Source: Lysobacteraceae bacterium
GTDB taxonomy: Bacteria > Bdellovibrionota > UBA1018 > JAGTJX01
DNA length: 64,000 nucleotides
NCBI GenBank assembly: GCA_023657465.1
Contig: JAGTJX010000001.1
Coordinates: 45,090 to 109,089 of the forward strand
Reading direction: 5' to 3'
In this document: piece after piece, positions 1-7,445 of the stretch
Numbering within the stretch: position 1 is the first letter of the stretch
How the letters are laid out: each line of letters begins with the position of its first letter
Program-made: the position numbers and the translations under genes
The notes under the pieces: generated by a model
Told to the model about the DNA's origin: nothing
What the model saw: the letters and a program-made list of their open reading frames with translations, nothing else
Databases searched by the model: none

Positions 1-2
1 AC

Positions 3-1190
3 AACGATCTGGTAAAATCCATTGAAGTAAAACAAAGCATTGAACGCGGTCTAAAAACCTATCCCGACGATCATAGAAGTCTTGCAAACCTCATTGATCG
101 TATTGAATGCCCTGACGCAACCCATGTTGATATCATCACAAAAACACCAGCTAAAGACAGCGGGCTTCTTGGAAAACTAACCGAACCCAATTACTCGCTT
201 CTAAAAATAAAGAGTGACGACCAAATTGATTTAAAAATTTCTTCTGGTGCATTTGCTTTGAAATCAATGAATGAAAATGAAGTTGTGTTAGTTCAAAATG
301 CCAACTGGTTTAAATTTTCTCCTGACATGGCTAAGGAAGTTATCATTAGACAGCCACCAATCACTTTCGATTCACAAAAAGGACTCTTGTCAGATCCTTG
401 GGCTAATATGATCGAGACATCCTCTCTAATCGACGCTGATACTCAACGTGCCTATGAAAAATCTAACTATCACATCTGGAAGCGACCGATTGATAAGGTA
501 TTCTTAGTGCGTCTGAGTCCCAAGCTTGAAAATACAGATGGGTTTCAGCTCTTAAGATTTCTACGCGACCGCTTGGATAAAAAGGTGATCTTGAACGGCC
601 TATCAGGAATCTCAGCAGGCGATCAAGTATTTCCTGTTTCCTTCCATCTGCATGACCCAAGCTATGCCGTCAAAACAAAAGAAAAGTCACTGCCAAGCTC
701 TCTAGGTAAAAGACCGCTCGAAGTAATCTATACACCATCACGCGTACCTCAGAATTTAGTCGAGAATTTCAAAAAAGCGATTACAGATGCTTATGGTGTC
801 GCACCCAAGATGATCCCAGTTGGACTAAAAGAGTCTTTCGTTCGCAGAGAAAAGAGCGACTTTGACCTGCACCTTGGAACAATGGGACTTGCTGATCCCG
901 ATCCAGAAGGAATTATGTCATTTTATCTTGAGAACAATCCTCCAGTGATTCCAAAAGGTGATGGAGTATTTTTAACTCGCCTTGATGAGGCTAGAAAAGA
1001 AAAAGACTTCAGCAAACGAGTAAAAATCTTCCGTGGAATTATTACTGATGCAACGCTCGGCGGATATATTCTTCCCGTATTTCATCTTTCCACCGTTGGA
1101 ATCGGTAAGCCTGAACTTGATTTTAGCCAAGTTTCACAAAGTGATGAATCCGTAACTCTATCAAAAGTTCGGTTCAGGAAAGCACAATGA
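3..1190 (+). CDS. hypothetical protein, 5' end outside window
   Basis: The frame of the listed 258..1190 ORF is open back to the window edge (reads NDLVKSIEVKQSIERGLKTYPDDHRSL...), so the TTG at 258 is probably not the start. Confidence 0.75.
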   Translation, partial: NDLVKSIEVKQSIERGLKTYPDDHRSLANLIDRIECPDATHVDIITKTPAKDSGLLGKLTEPNYSLLKIKSDDQIDLKISSGAFALKSMNENEVVLVQNANWFKFSPDMAKEVIIRQPPITFDSQKGLLSDPWANMIETSSLIDADTQRAYEKSNYHIWKRPIDKVFLVRLSPKLENTDGFQLLRFLRDRLDKKVILNGLSGISAGDQVFPVSFHLHDPSYAVKTKEKSLPSSLGKRPLEVIYTPSRVPQNLVENFKKAITDAYGVAPKMIPVGLKESFVRREKSDFDLHLGTMGLADPDPEGIMSFYLENNPPVIPKGDGVFLTRLDEARKEKDFSKRVKIFRGIITDATLGGYILPVFHLSTVGIGKPELDFSQVSQSDESVTLSKVRFRKAQ

Positions 1191-1197
1191 CCAATCT

Positions 1198-2619
1198 ATG
1201 AAGTCGAACATGAGCCTAAAATCATCACTTCACAAGACCACAGTTCGATGGTCGCTCATTGGTCTTGGGCTGAGTCTTTTACTGGGTGGCGGTACATTCA
1301 TTTACCTCACCAAGCAGTCCACCGAGGAGAGTACCAAGCTCCTAGCGCAGTCGCTTATGAGAGCGTTTCGACCCCAAATTCTTGAAGGCAACATTAGGGA
1401 TGCTCAATTTCAAATGAATCGAATTCTAGGTGATCTGAAAGATCAATCACTACGTGTGCTCGATAAGAACCAGCATAGTCTTTACCCACTTCCAGAAGAC
1501 AATGAAGCAAGTTTTTCTTGTCACAGTGACAAAATGTTATGTTGGAATGGCAACTTTCAATTCATCACCATTCTTGAACCAATCTATTTTGATGAAGATG
1601 TTTCAAAAGAGTTATTTGGATATGTTTCGATCAAGACCGCGCCTAAACCTCAGTGGTCAGTCATCGGTACCTTTCTTATATCAACTCTGCTTCTTTTCTG
1701 CGCTCAAGCGTGGGGATTGCTTGGCGCTCTAAAACAGATCACGCGAATGATTTTAGATCCTATTCAGTCATGGAGCAGTGATCTTTCCAAGAATGCCTTG
1801 ATGTCAGATTCAAAACAAATCGCAAAGGCTCCATTTTTAGAATTGGCCTCTATGGAAAGATCCATCCAAGGATTACGGACTGCGATTTCTGATCTTGAAA
1901 AAGAAGCATCAGACCAAGCAAGGAAACAAGCCCAAATTTCCATTGTGAGACAGATCGGACACGATCTTAAAACTCCACTGTCTCAAATCTCAAAGCTGTT
2001 TGATGCTCTCGTGAAAAAGGCACAAACCACACAGGAGGTTGACCCAAGCTGCGTCTATCAAATCGAACGATCTCTGAAACGCATGGGCGATCTCATTCGC
2101 CAGATAAAAGAACTCAACGAAGGTGAGCCAAAAGGTAATGCTCAAACACCAATTGAAGTTGGTAATGAACTTTTTGAGGCCATGGAATCAGCCAAATCCA
2201 TGATCGCAAGCACAGATAAAAATGCGGTTAGAATTGAACTTGCAAGACCAAGTACAGTTGCATTTACATCTGTACCTGAAACTAAATTTTTTCAAATCAT
2301 CGACAATTTACTTCGTAACGCGATTGACGCTGTAGACTCCAGAAATGGAATAGTCTCTGTGAGCTACGCCTCTTCTGATGATTCCATCCAGATCTCTGTC
2401 AAAGATAACGGGACAGGAATTTCAAATGATATTCAAGACAAAATATTTGACCTCGACTTTACTACCAAACAAGGAAAAGGAACGGGTCTTGGTCTTCCTA
2501 TCATCAAAAGAATCTGTAGCAGTTACGGCGGTAAGATCGAACTTCGATCAAAACTAGACGAAGGATCAGAATTTATTGTTCATTTACCAAAATTTCACGA
2601 AAGAGGTGCAAACACATGA
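1198..2619 (+). CDS. membrane sensor histidine kinase
   Basis: N-terminal TM helix, second TM near residue 160, H-box 'RQIGHDLKTPLSQI', N-box 'DNLLRNAIDAV', G-boxes 'DNGTGIS' and 'GKGTGLGLPI'. Confidence 0.93.
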   Translation: MKSNMSLKSSLHKTTVRWSLIGLGLSLLLGGGTFIYLTKQSTEESTKLLAQSLMRAFRPQILEGNIRDAQFQMNRILGDLKDQSLRVLDKNQHSLYPLPEDNEASFSCHSDKMLCWNGNFQFITILEPIYFDEDVSKELFGYVSIKTAPKPQWSVIGTFLISTLLLFCAQAWGLLGALKQITRMILDPIQSWSSDLSKNALMSDSKQIAKAPFLELASMERSIQGLRTAISDLEKEASDQARKQAQISIVRQIGHDLKTPLSQISKLFDALVKKAQTTQEVDPSCVYQIERSLKRMGDLIRQIKELNEGEPKGNAQTPIEVGNELFEAMESAKSMIASTDKNAVRIELARPSTVAFTSVPETKFFQIIDNLLRNAIDAVDSRNGIVSVSYASSDDSIQISVKDNGTGISNDIQDKIFDLDFTTKQGKGTGLGLPIIKRICSSYGGKIELRSKLDEGSEFIVHLPKFHERGANT

Positions 2620-3974
2620 AGTATAGAATTTTAACGATTGACGATGATGTCGAAAATCTTCAAGCCAATAAAATATTTTTGGAAGCCTGCGAATACTCTG
2701 TCGATGTGGCTACAAATGGTCATGATGGGCTGAAACTAATTCAGAACGCGTTCTCTGATTATGCTGCGGTTCTCTTAGACTATCGAATGCCAGGAATGTC
2801 AGGGGCAGAAACGGCGCTCAAGATCAAAGAGATCAACCCCGATCTTCCTATCCTCATGTACTCCTGCGATGATAGCGGAGACACTATCAAACAAAGTTAT
2901 AGATCTGGTATTGAGGATTTTATCGACAAAGATGAGAGTCGAGACAAACTAAAACTTGCACTAGAACTCGCTTGTAAAAAATATGAGGAGATGAAGGTTT
3001 CAAAGCCAGCATCTCCTACCGAGAATCAAAAGCTACTTGAAACTATAGGAATGATCGGTTGCTCTGAGTCCATGGCGGAAGTGGCCAAGTCTGCTTTGAA
3101 ATACGCTACACTTGGCTCTCCTGTTCTACTTACGGGTGAAACAGGTGTAGGCAAAGAGCTTATTGCGCGAGCACTCCACCCAAAATCCATGAATTCTTTT
3201 TATGGTCTGAATTGCGCATCGTTCGCGCAAAATAATCTGATTGAATCAGAACTGTTCGGTTACGAAAAAGGCGCGTTTACTGGTGCTGATAATAGAAAAA
3301 TTGGCATGCTAGAGTCTATCGGAGATGGAACTATTTTTTTAGATGAGATACACCATCTCACTCCTCAAGCTCAGGCCACTTTGCTCCGCGCACTTTGTGA
3401 AAAGAAAATCAGAAGAATAGGGGGTCTACAGGAAATCCCTATCACTTGTAGAATTATTGCTGCAACAAAACCGGAGATCACTTCACTCATTCAAAAAGGA
3501 CAATTCTTGGCGGATTTGTATTACCGCTTAAAAGTTTTAACTATTGAGGTTCCTGCGCTTCGAGATCGCCCTGAAGATATTGAACCGCTTGTTCATCACT
3601 TTTGTCGACTTATTGAAAATGAAACCAAAACAAAAAAAGAGTTTCGATTGAATGTTATCAGAAGTTTTGAGGAATATAGTTGGCCTGGAAACATTCGAGA
3701 GCTTGAGGGAGTTATTAGGCAACTTTTTGCGAGTTCAAAGGATTACTATATTGGAGCCGAAGACCTTAAGGGTAATATCAAAGAAATATTGAATCACAGT
3801 AATAATCGAGTCACAGCGCTTGATACATTTGATCGAAAGCAGCTCAGACAACGACGTGATTATATTTCTACTATCCTGCGCAGCTCGCGCTCGAAGAGGC
3901 AGGCCGCTGATCGCCTTGGAATCAATGAGAGTACGCTCAGAGGACTCATGAATAATCTCGAAATCAGGATATAA
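2616..3974 (+). CDS. sigma-54-dependent response regulator (NtrC family)
   Basis: Receiver domain (TIDDDVEN, LLDYRMPGMSG), Walker A 'GETGVGKE', 'GAFTGA' loop, C-terminal HTH; overlaps the kinase by 4 nt. Confidence 0.95.
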   Translation: MKYRILTIDDDVENLQANKIFLEACEYSVDVATNGHDGLKLIQNAFSDYAAVLLDYRMPGMSGAETALKIKEINPDLPILMYSCDDSGDTIKQSYRSGIEDFIDKDESRDKLKLALELACKKYEEMKVSKPASPTENQKLLETIGMIGCSESMAEVAKSALKYATLGSPVLLTGETGVGKELIARALHPKSMNSFYGLNCASFAQNNLIESELFGYEKGAFTGADNRKIGMLESIGDGTIFLDEIHHLTPQAQATLLRALCEKKIRRIGGLQEIPITCRIIAATKPEITSLIQKGQFLADLYYRLKVLTIEVPALRDRPEDIEPLVHHFCRLIENETKTKKEFRLNVIRSFEEYSWPGNIRELEGVIRQLFASSKDYYIGAEDLKGNIKEILNHSNNRVTALDTFDRKQLRQRRDYISTILRSSRSKRQAADRLGINESTLRGLMNNLEIRI

Positions 3975-3979
3975 AAAAA

Positions 3980-4003
3980 CGGTGGAGGTATTCACCTCCA
4001 CCG
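3980..4003 (-). terminator. rho-independent terminator of the serine recombinase gene
   Basis: Perfect 10-bp stem cggtggaggt/acctccaccg with loop attc; on the minus strand it is followed by GTTTTTTTAT. Confidence 0.85.
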
Positions 4004-4011
4004 CCTTGATT

Positions 4012-4752
4012 TTACCGTATTATTTCTAACTCGATTTTTTCTTCGCCAATCGGGACTTCATACTGATTAAGGCCATCACTACTAGACGTAGGTTTTGGTG
4101 CTTCAGATTTTTTGTCAAAGACAGGTTTGTATGTTCCGTCCTTCTGTTCTTGTTTCATGAGTCTTAATTCAGCCGCTACAGCACCGCTACTCACATTGCA
4201 GACCTTCGAGATTTGTCTATAGGTCATGCCAGTGGCGCGAAGAGCACGGATCATCTCGCTAGGGCGGGTTTTCTTACGGCCAAGGCGGACTCCTTTAGAT
4301 TTAGCATTAGCCAGACCATTCCTTACACGTTCAATTAGAATATCCCTTTCCAATTGACTTACCGCGCCAAGAATAGTGAAGACCGCTGATCCTAGAGGAC
4401 TCGATGTATCTATATTTTCCGTAATTGAGACGAATCCCACCCCAAGGGCTTTGAACTCCTCCAGTGCACGAAGCAAATGTGTAACGCTTCTAGCGTAGCG
4501 ACTGAAAGAATAACAAAGCACCATACTGGCCTCACCATTCCTCACAGCAGCCATCATGGCATCAAGACCCGGACGCGAGTTTTTTGTACCCGACTGGTTT
4601 TCATCCTGATAGATGACCGAGTTCCTGATGCCATGACGTTGGCAGTATTCGTTTAATGCTCTGATCTGGGCTTCAAGCCCAGTGGTTTGATGACCCGTAG
4701 ATACTCTTGCGTAAATCAGACAGCGTTTTTCAACCACGACTCCTCCAAACAA
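4012..4752 (-). CDS. serine recombinase / resolvase family
   Basis: N-terminal 'RCLIYARVSTGHQTTGLEAQIRAL', 'SFSRYARS', 'GAVSQLERDILIERVRNGLANAKSKGVRLGR', C-terminal HTH 'MTYRQISKVCNVSSGAV'. Confidence 0.95.
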   Translation of the reverse strand: MFGGVVVEKRCLIYARVSTGHQTTGLEAQIRALNEYCQRHGIRNSVIYQDENQSGTKNSRPGLDAMMAAVRNGEASMVLCYSFSRYARSVTHLLRALEEFKALGVGFVSITENIDTSSPLGSAVFTILGAVSQLERDILIERVRNGLANAKSKGVRLGRKKTRPSEMIRALRATGMTYRQISKVCNVSSGAVAAELRLMKQEQKDGTYKPVFDKKSEAPKPTSSSDGLNQYEVPIGEEKIELEIIR

Positions 4753-4783
4753 TTGCAGAAGATCAGTATTGATCTCACTGCCA

Positions 4784-4960
4784 CTATTTTTTGGGTTGGC
4801 CTAATAAAGCACGGTTCCACTGACCAATGCTCATCAGTCCGCGCGCGTGAACCCGCGCACTTTCTGATCGAAGTTGGTTTGTCACTTCAACTAAAGTGCC
4901 ACTCCAACCTAAAGCAAGACCAACCCAAAACAATTTTCTGATGAGATTTCCAATATCCAT
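4784..4960 (-). CDS. small hypothetical protein with one hydrophobic segment (58 aa from the internal ATG)
   Basis: ATG at 4960 (MDIGNLIRKLFWVGLALGW...) is preceded on the minus strand by an AAGGAG Shine-Dalgarno. Confidence 0.5.
   Translation of the reverse strand: MDIGNLIRKLFWVGLALGWSGTLVEVTNQLRSESARVHARGLMSIGQWNRALLGQPKK
4841..4860. repeat. GC-rich dyad copy 1: GCGCGCG-N6-CGCGCAC
   Basis: gcgcgcgtgaacccgcgcac; arms are imperfect inverted repeats, and the same arms recur at 5010-5029. Confidence 0.6.
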
Positions 4961-4992
4961 CTTGTGATTCTCCTTTTGTTTGATTCTAAAAA

Positions 4993-5022
4993 AACCTGCG
5001 CGAACTTCCGCGCGCGCAGGTT
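4993..5022 (-). terminator. rho-independent terminator of the 5032-5457 gene
   Basis: Perfect 10-bp stem aacctgcgcg/cgcgcaggtt; on the minus strand it is followed by TTTTTAGAATC. Confidence 0.8.
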
Positions 5023-5029
5023 CGCGCAC
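5010..5029. repeat. GC-rich dyad copy 2: GCGCGCG-N6-CGCGCAC
   Basis: gcgcgcgcaggttcgcgcac; identical 7-nt arms to copy 1 with a different 6-nt spacer. Confidence 0.6.
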
Positions 5030-5031
5030 AT

Positions 5032-5457
5032 TTATTTTTTAATCGTGATTTTGTATTTCCCGAATATCTGGACGTTGACTTCATCCTCGATATTCTTGAG
5101 GTCAGGAGGCAGTTTCTCAGATTTGTCGATCAACTCGACCTCTTTGCACCATTCCCAAAAGAGTCTAAGCGGTATCAGTCTCTTACGACTGTCCCTGATC
5201 CCTCGATAGTGGATTAAAAACTCTAAATACCTTCCGACATAGAATGAGCTAAGGTGCTCAAGCTTTGGATTAGAAATACCAGTTCGACGCACAAACTCGC
5301 TAAAACTGATATCTGTGATGGAAACACCACTAGAGTTCAATAAATCGACCAATAGCTCAGAATAAAGAATGAGCGGCGCTTTTCCATCCTGCACTCTGTA
5401 ATCCACATAGGCTCTCATAATCACTTCTAGCCCTTTGGTTTTTAGTTCTGTTTTCAT
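5032..5457 (-). CDS. hypothetical protein resembling an integrase core-binding (SAM-like) domain without a catalytic domain
   Basis: 'YVGRYLEFLIHYRGIRDSRKRLIPLRLFWEWCKEVELIDKSEKLPPDL' resembles the helical N-terminal domain of tyrosine recombinases; no R..HxxR..Y region follows. Confidence 0.5.
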   Translation of the reverse strand: MKTELKTKGLEVIMRAYVDYRVQDGKAPLILYSELLVDLLNSSGVSITDISFSEFVRRTGISNPKLEHLSSFYVGRYLEFLIHYRGIRDSRKRLIPLRLFWEWCKEVELIDKSEKLPPDLKNIEDEVNVQIFGKYKITIKK

Positions 5458-5477
5458 ACTGTCTGTTGCTCCTATAA

Positions 5478-5493
5478 ATCGCCCGAAGGCGAT
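5478..5493 (-). promoter_or_regulatory. cUUCGg tetraloop hairpin in the 5' UTR of the 5032-5457 gene
   Basis: Minus strand ATCGCC-TTCG-GGCGAT lies directly upstream of a Shine-Dalgarno-like AGGAGC and the ATG. Confidence 0.5.
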
Positions 5494-5569
5494 GGGTTAA
5501 AGGTTCAATGACAACAATTGAAAATGGGTTTGATTCTTGAAAGGCGCTCGCTATTTGATTCAAAACTCA

Positions 5570-5597
5570 GTAGCCAAATGTAGCCACGAAGTAGCCA
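5570..5597 (-). repeat. three direct repeats of TGGCTAC (minus) at 10-11 bp spacing
   Basis: gtagcca at 5570-5576, 5580-5586 and 5591-5597, i.e. about one helical turn apart. Confidence 0.7.
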
Positions 5598-5717
5598 CCA
5601 AATCCTGCAACTGATGATGAATGATTATGATTCTTGTTTTTCAGATCTAAAAAAGTCTCTGAAACCCGTTATAATTTCGCTGGCTTCGGAGCTTCTGATT
5701 TTGGGTTTGTTGAAAAA

Positions 5718-5795
5718 TGGTCGGGACGACTGGATTCGAACCAGCGACCTCTTGCACCCCAAGCAAGCGCGCTAGCCAGGCTGCGCTACGCCCCG
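5718..5795 (-). tRNA. tRNA-Pro(GGG), CCA encoded
   Basis: Minus strand CGGGGCGTAGCGCAGCCTGGCTAGCGCGCTTGCTTGGGGTGCAAGAGGTCGCTGGTTCGAATCCAGTCGTCCCGACCA; acceptor, D, anticodon (CTTGC-TTGGGGT-GCAAG) and T arms fold. Confidence 0.96.
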
Positions 5796-5850
5796 AAACC
5801 ATTAGGTTTTAGGGATAGCCTACCCATGAATTCACCGTCAACTTGAATGT

Positions 5851-6738
5851 TTATTTGCAGCTGATTTCTGTGAGCTTGTACTCGCCTGATTTGACATATC
5901 TCAAATAAGGACGCGGATAGTACAAGTCATTCGGGTTGAACTTAATCGGATGAACGCCACCTGCAAAAAGATCCGCACACAAAAACGCATCCTCATCCGT
6001 CGAGCCCTTCACTGTTGCAATATAAGACTCAAGAGGAATATCCTGACCGTAGTAACTATAGGTTTTCTGATACGGACCCTCAGCACGATGTTTCACAATT
6101 TTATTAAACCCTGCCATTTGACAGATTTTATTCATGAACTTCTTTCTGCGTTCTTGTTTCTTAGAAATGCAATATGGATAGGAGAGGAAGCCCTGACCCT
6201 CTCCGAGATTGACTTGATAATTTGTTGAAACAACAGCTGTACCGTCTGACATTTTTCTGTACGGATGGAAGATCTCTTTGAACCGCTCATTAATTTGGAA
6301 TCCTTGAGCGAGAGCTTGAGTATTTGGACTCACTGTGAATTCCACTCTGAGGTCAAGAATCGTGTCACTCTGCTCTTTCGATAGGATTCTTGTGCTGATG
6401 TTTGAATCTGTGATCTCATTAATCTTCTGAAAATACTTCTCCTGGAACTCTCTTTGTTTACGATTCTTCGTCATTTCCTTCGTATAGGATTCTGTTTCAG
6501 AATGAACACGTGTGAGCGCAAGTCCTGAAACTTGAGCGCGGCCTTCTTTGAGTGCTCTATTCACCAGTTCAGTCTGATCTTCTTGTACGGTCTCAGGTTT
6601 GAGCTTGATCAGAATGTCTTGTGTGTAGACATAAATTTTCTGTGATCCTTGAGGGATCGTCTGAATCAAATCAGGAATAGAATAAGTCGTTTGAGCCTGA
6701 ACATTGGACAACGATAATAGTAGGAATAAAGCATTCAT
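5851..6738 (-). CDS. secreted hypothetical protein
   Basis: 295-aa ORF with signal-peptide-like N-terminus (MNALFLLLSLSNVQAQ). Confidence 0.75.
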   Translation of the reverse strand: MNALFLLLSLSNVQAQTTYSIPDLIQTIPQGSQKIYVYTQDILIKLKPETVQEDQTELVNRALKEGRAQVSGLALTRVHSETESYTKEMTKNRKQREFQEKYFQKINEITDSNISTRILSKEQSDTILDLRVEFTVSPNTQALAQGFQINERFKEIFHPYRKMSDGTAVVSTNYQVNLGEGQGFLSYPYCISKKQERRKKFMNKICQMAGFNKIVKHRAEGPYQKTYSYYGQDIPLESYIATVKGSTDEDAFLCADLFAGGVHPIKFNPNDLYYPRPYLRYVKSGEYKLTEISCK

Positions 6739-6754
6739 ATCGCTGTGCGATATA

Positions 6755-7405
6755 TCAAAGCTCTTCGAGATCGTCTAGGAAAGTCTTCTCAGAGAGTAGT
6801 CTATCGCAGATCTGTTGACCTAAGTTTCGGCCAGCAATCACATCAGATGGATGGTGAACGCCACCTAAGACTCTCAACTCCCCAATACGCTTGCCCCAGG
6901 CCTTGAGCTCCTTCGCCTTCTTAGGGAATACTTCAGCGAGTAAGCAAGCTCCGGCCACTCCCATCACTGAATGTGAGCTCGGATAAGCCTTAGCTCCACC
7001 TGGCTTGGTAATGCAAGGTTTTAGAGTCTGATCCACATTGAAGGGTCTGGGTCTCATGTACTTGGACTTAAAATGTCCAGAAACACGGTCTGCAAAATCA
7101 AACACTTCGCCGAAGAGTTCGCCTGCTTTTTTGATTTCTGCATCTGTGAGTTTGCCATTCTTACCGCCGAAAAGTGCTTTAAGAGTGGGTGCAGACATTG
7201 AATCTGCTAACTTACATTCTTCTTCGGTTCGATTCTTTTGATAATCATGAAGGATTTTGAAGTCTTTTTTCTCTTCGACACTTCCTTCTTCGGGAGGATT
7301 CGCTAGATTGAATTCTTTGGATTTGATTTCAGTCCATTCTGCTGCCCAACCAGAGAGATGGAAAAACGATACAAATAATACAAAAACTGATTTTTTAAAT
7401 TTCAT
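6755..7405 (-). CDS. secreted PAP2/class A acid phosphatase-like protein
   Basis: Signal peptide; KSKYMRPRP, PSSHS and RVLGGVHHPSDVIAG match the three PAP2 phosphatase motifs. Confidence 0.9.
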   Translation of the reverse strand: MKFKKSVFVLFVSFFHLSGWAAEWTEIKSKEFNLANPPEEGSVEEKKDFKILHDYQKNRTEEECKLADSMSAPTLKALFGGKNGKLTDAEIKKAGELFGEVFDFADRVSGHFKSKYMRPRPFNVDQTLKPCITKPGGAKAYPSSHSVMGVAGACLLAEVFPKKAKELKAWGKRIGELRVLGGVHHPSDVIAGRNLGQQICDRLLSEKTFLDDLEEL

Positions 7406-7445
7406 TCAGCCCTCCTGAATACTGGATTATTTAGCCGAACGCAGG

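Noticed and set aside
4687-4941. Plus-strand ORF opposite the recombinase start and small membrane-like ORF
   Set aside because: Composition reflects the reverse of the minus-strand genes; no supporting signals.
5357-5563. ORF overlapping the core-binding-like gene in another frame
   Set aside because: Shadow of the better supported 5032-5457 ORF, without family features or a ribosome-binding site.
3975-5795. Search for a duplicated tRNA 3' end (attR) marking the far border of an island
   Set aside because: No copy of the tRNA-Pro 3' sequence was seen near 3960-4010, so I do not claim an integrated element with defined ends.
5634-5846. ORF encoding 'SGRLDSNQRPLAPQASALARLRYAPKPL'
   Set aside because: This is the translated complement of tRNA-Pro(GGG), a well-known spurious ORF type, not a protein gene.
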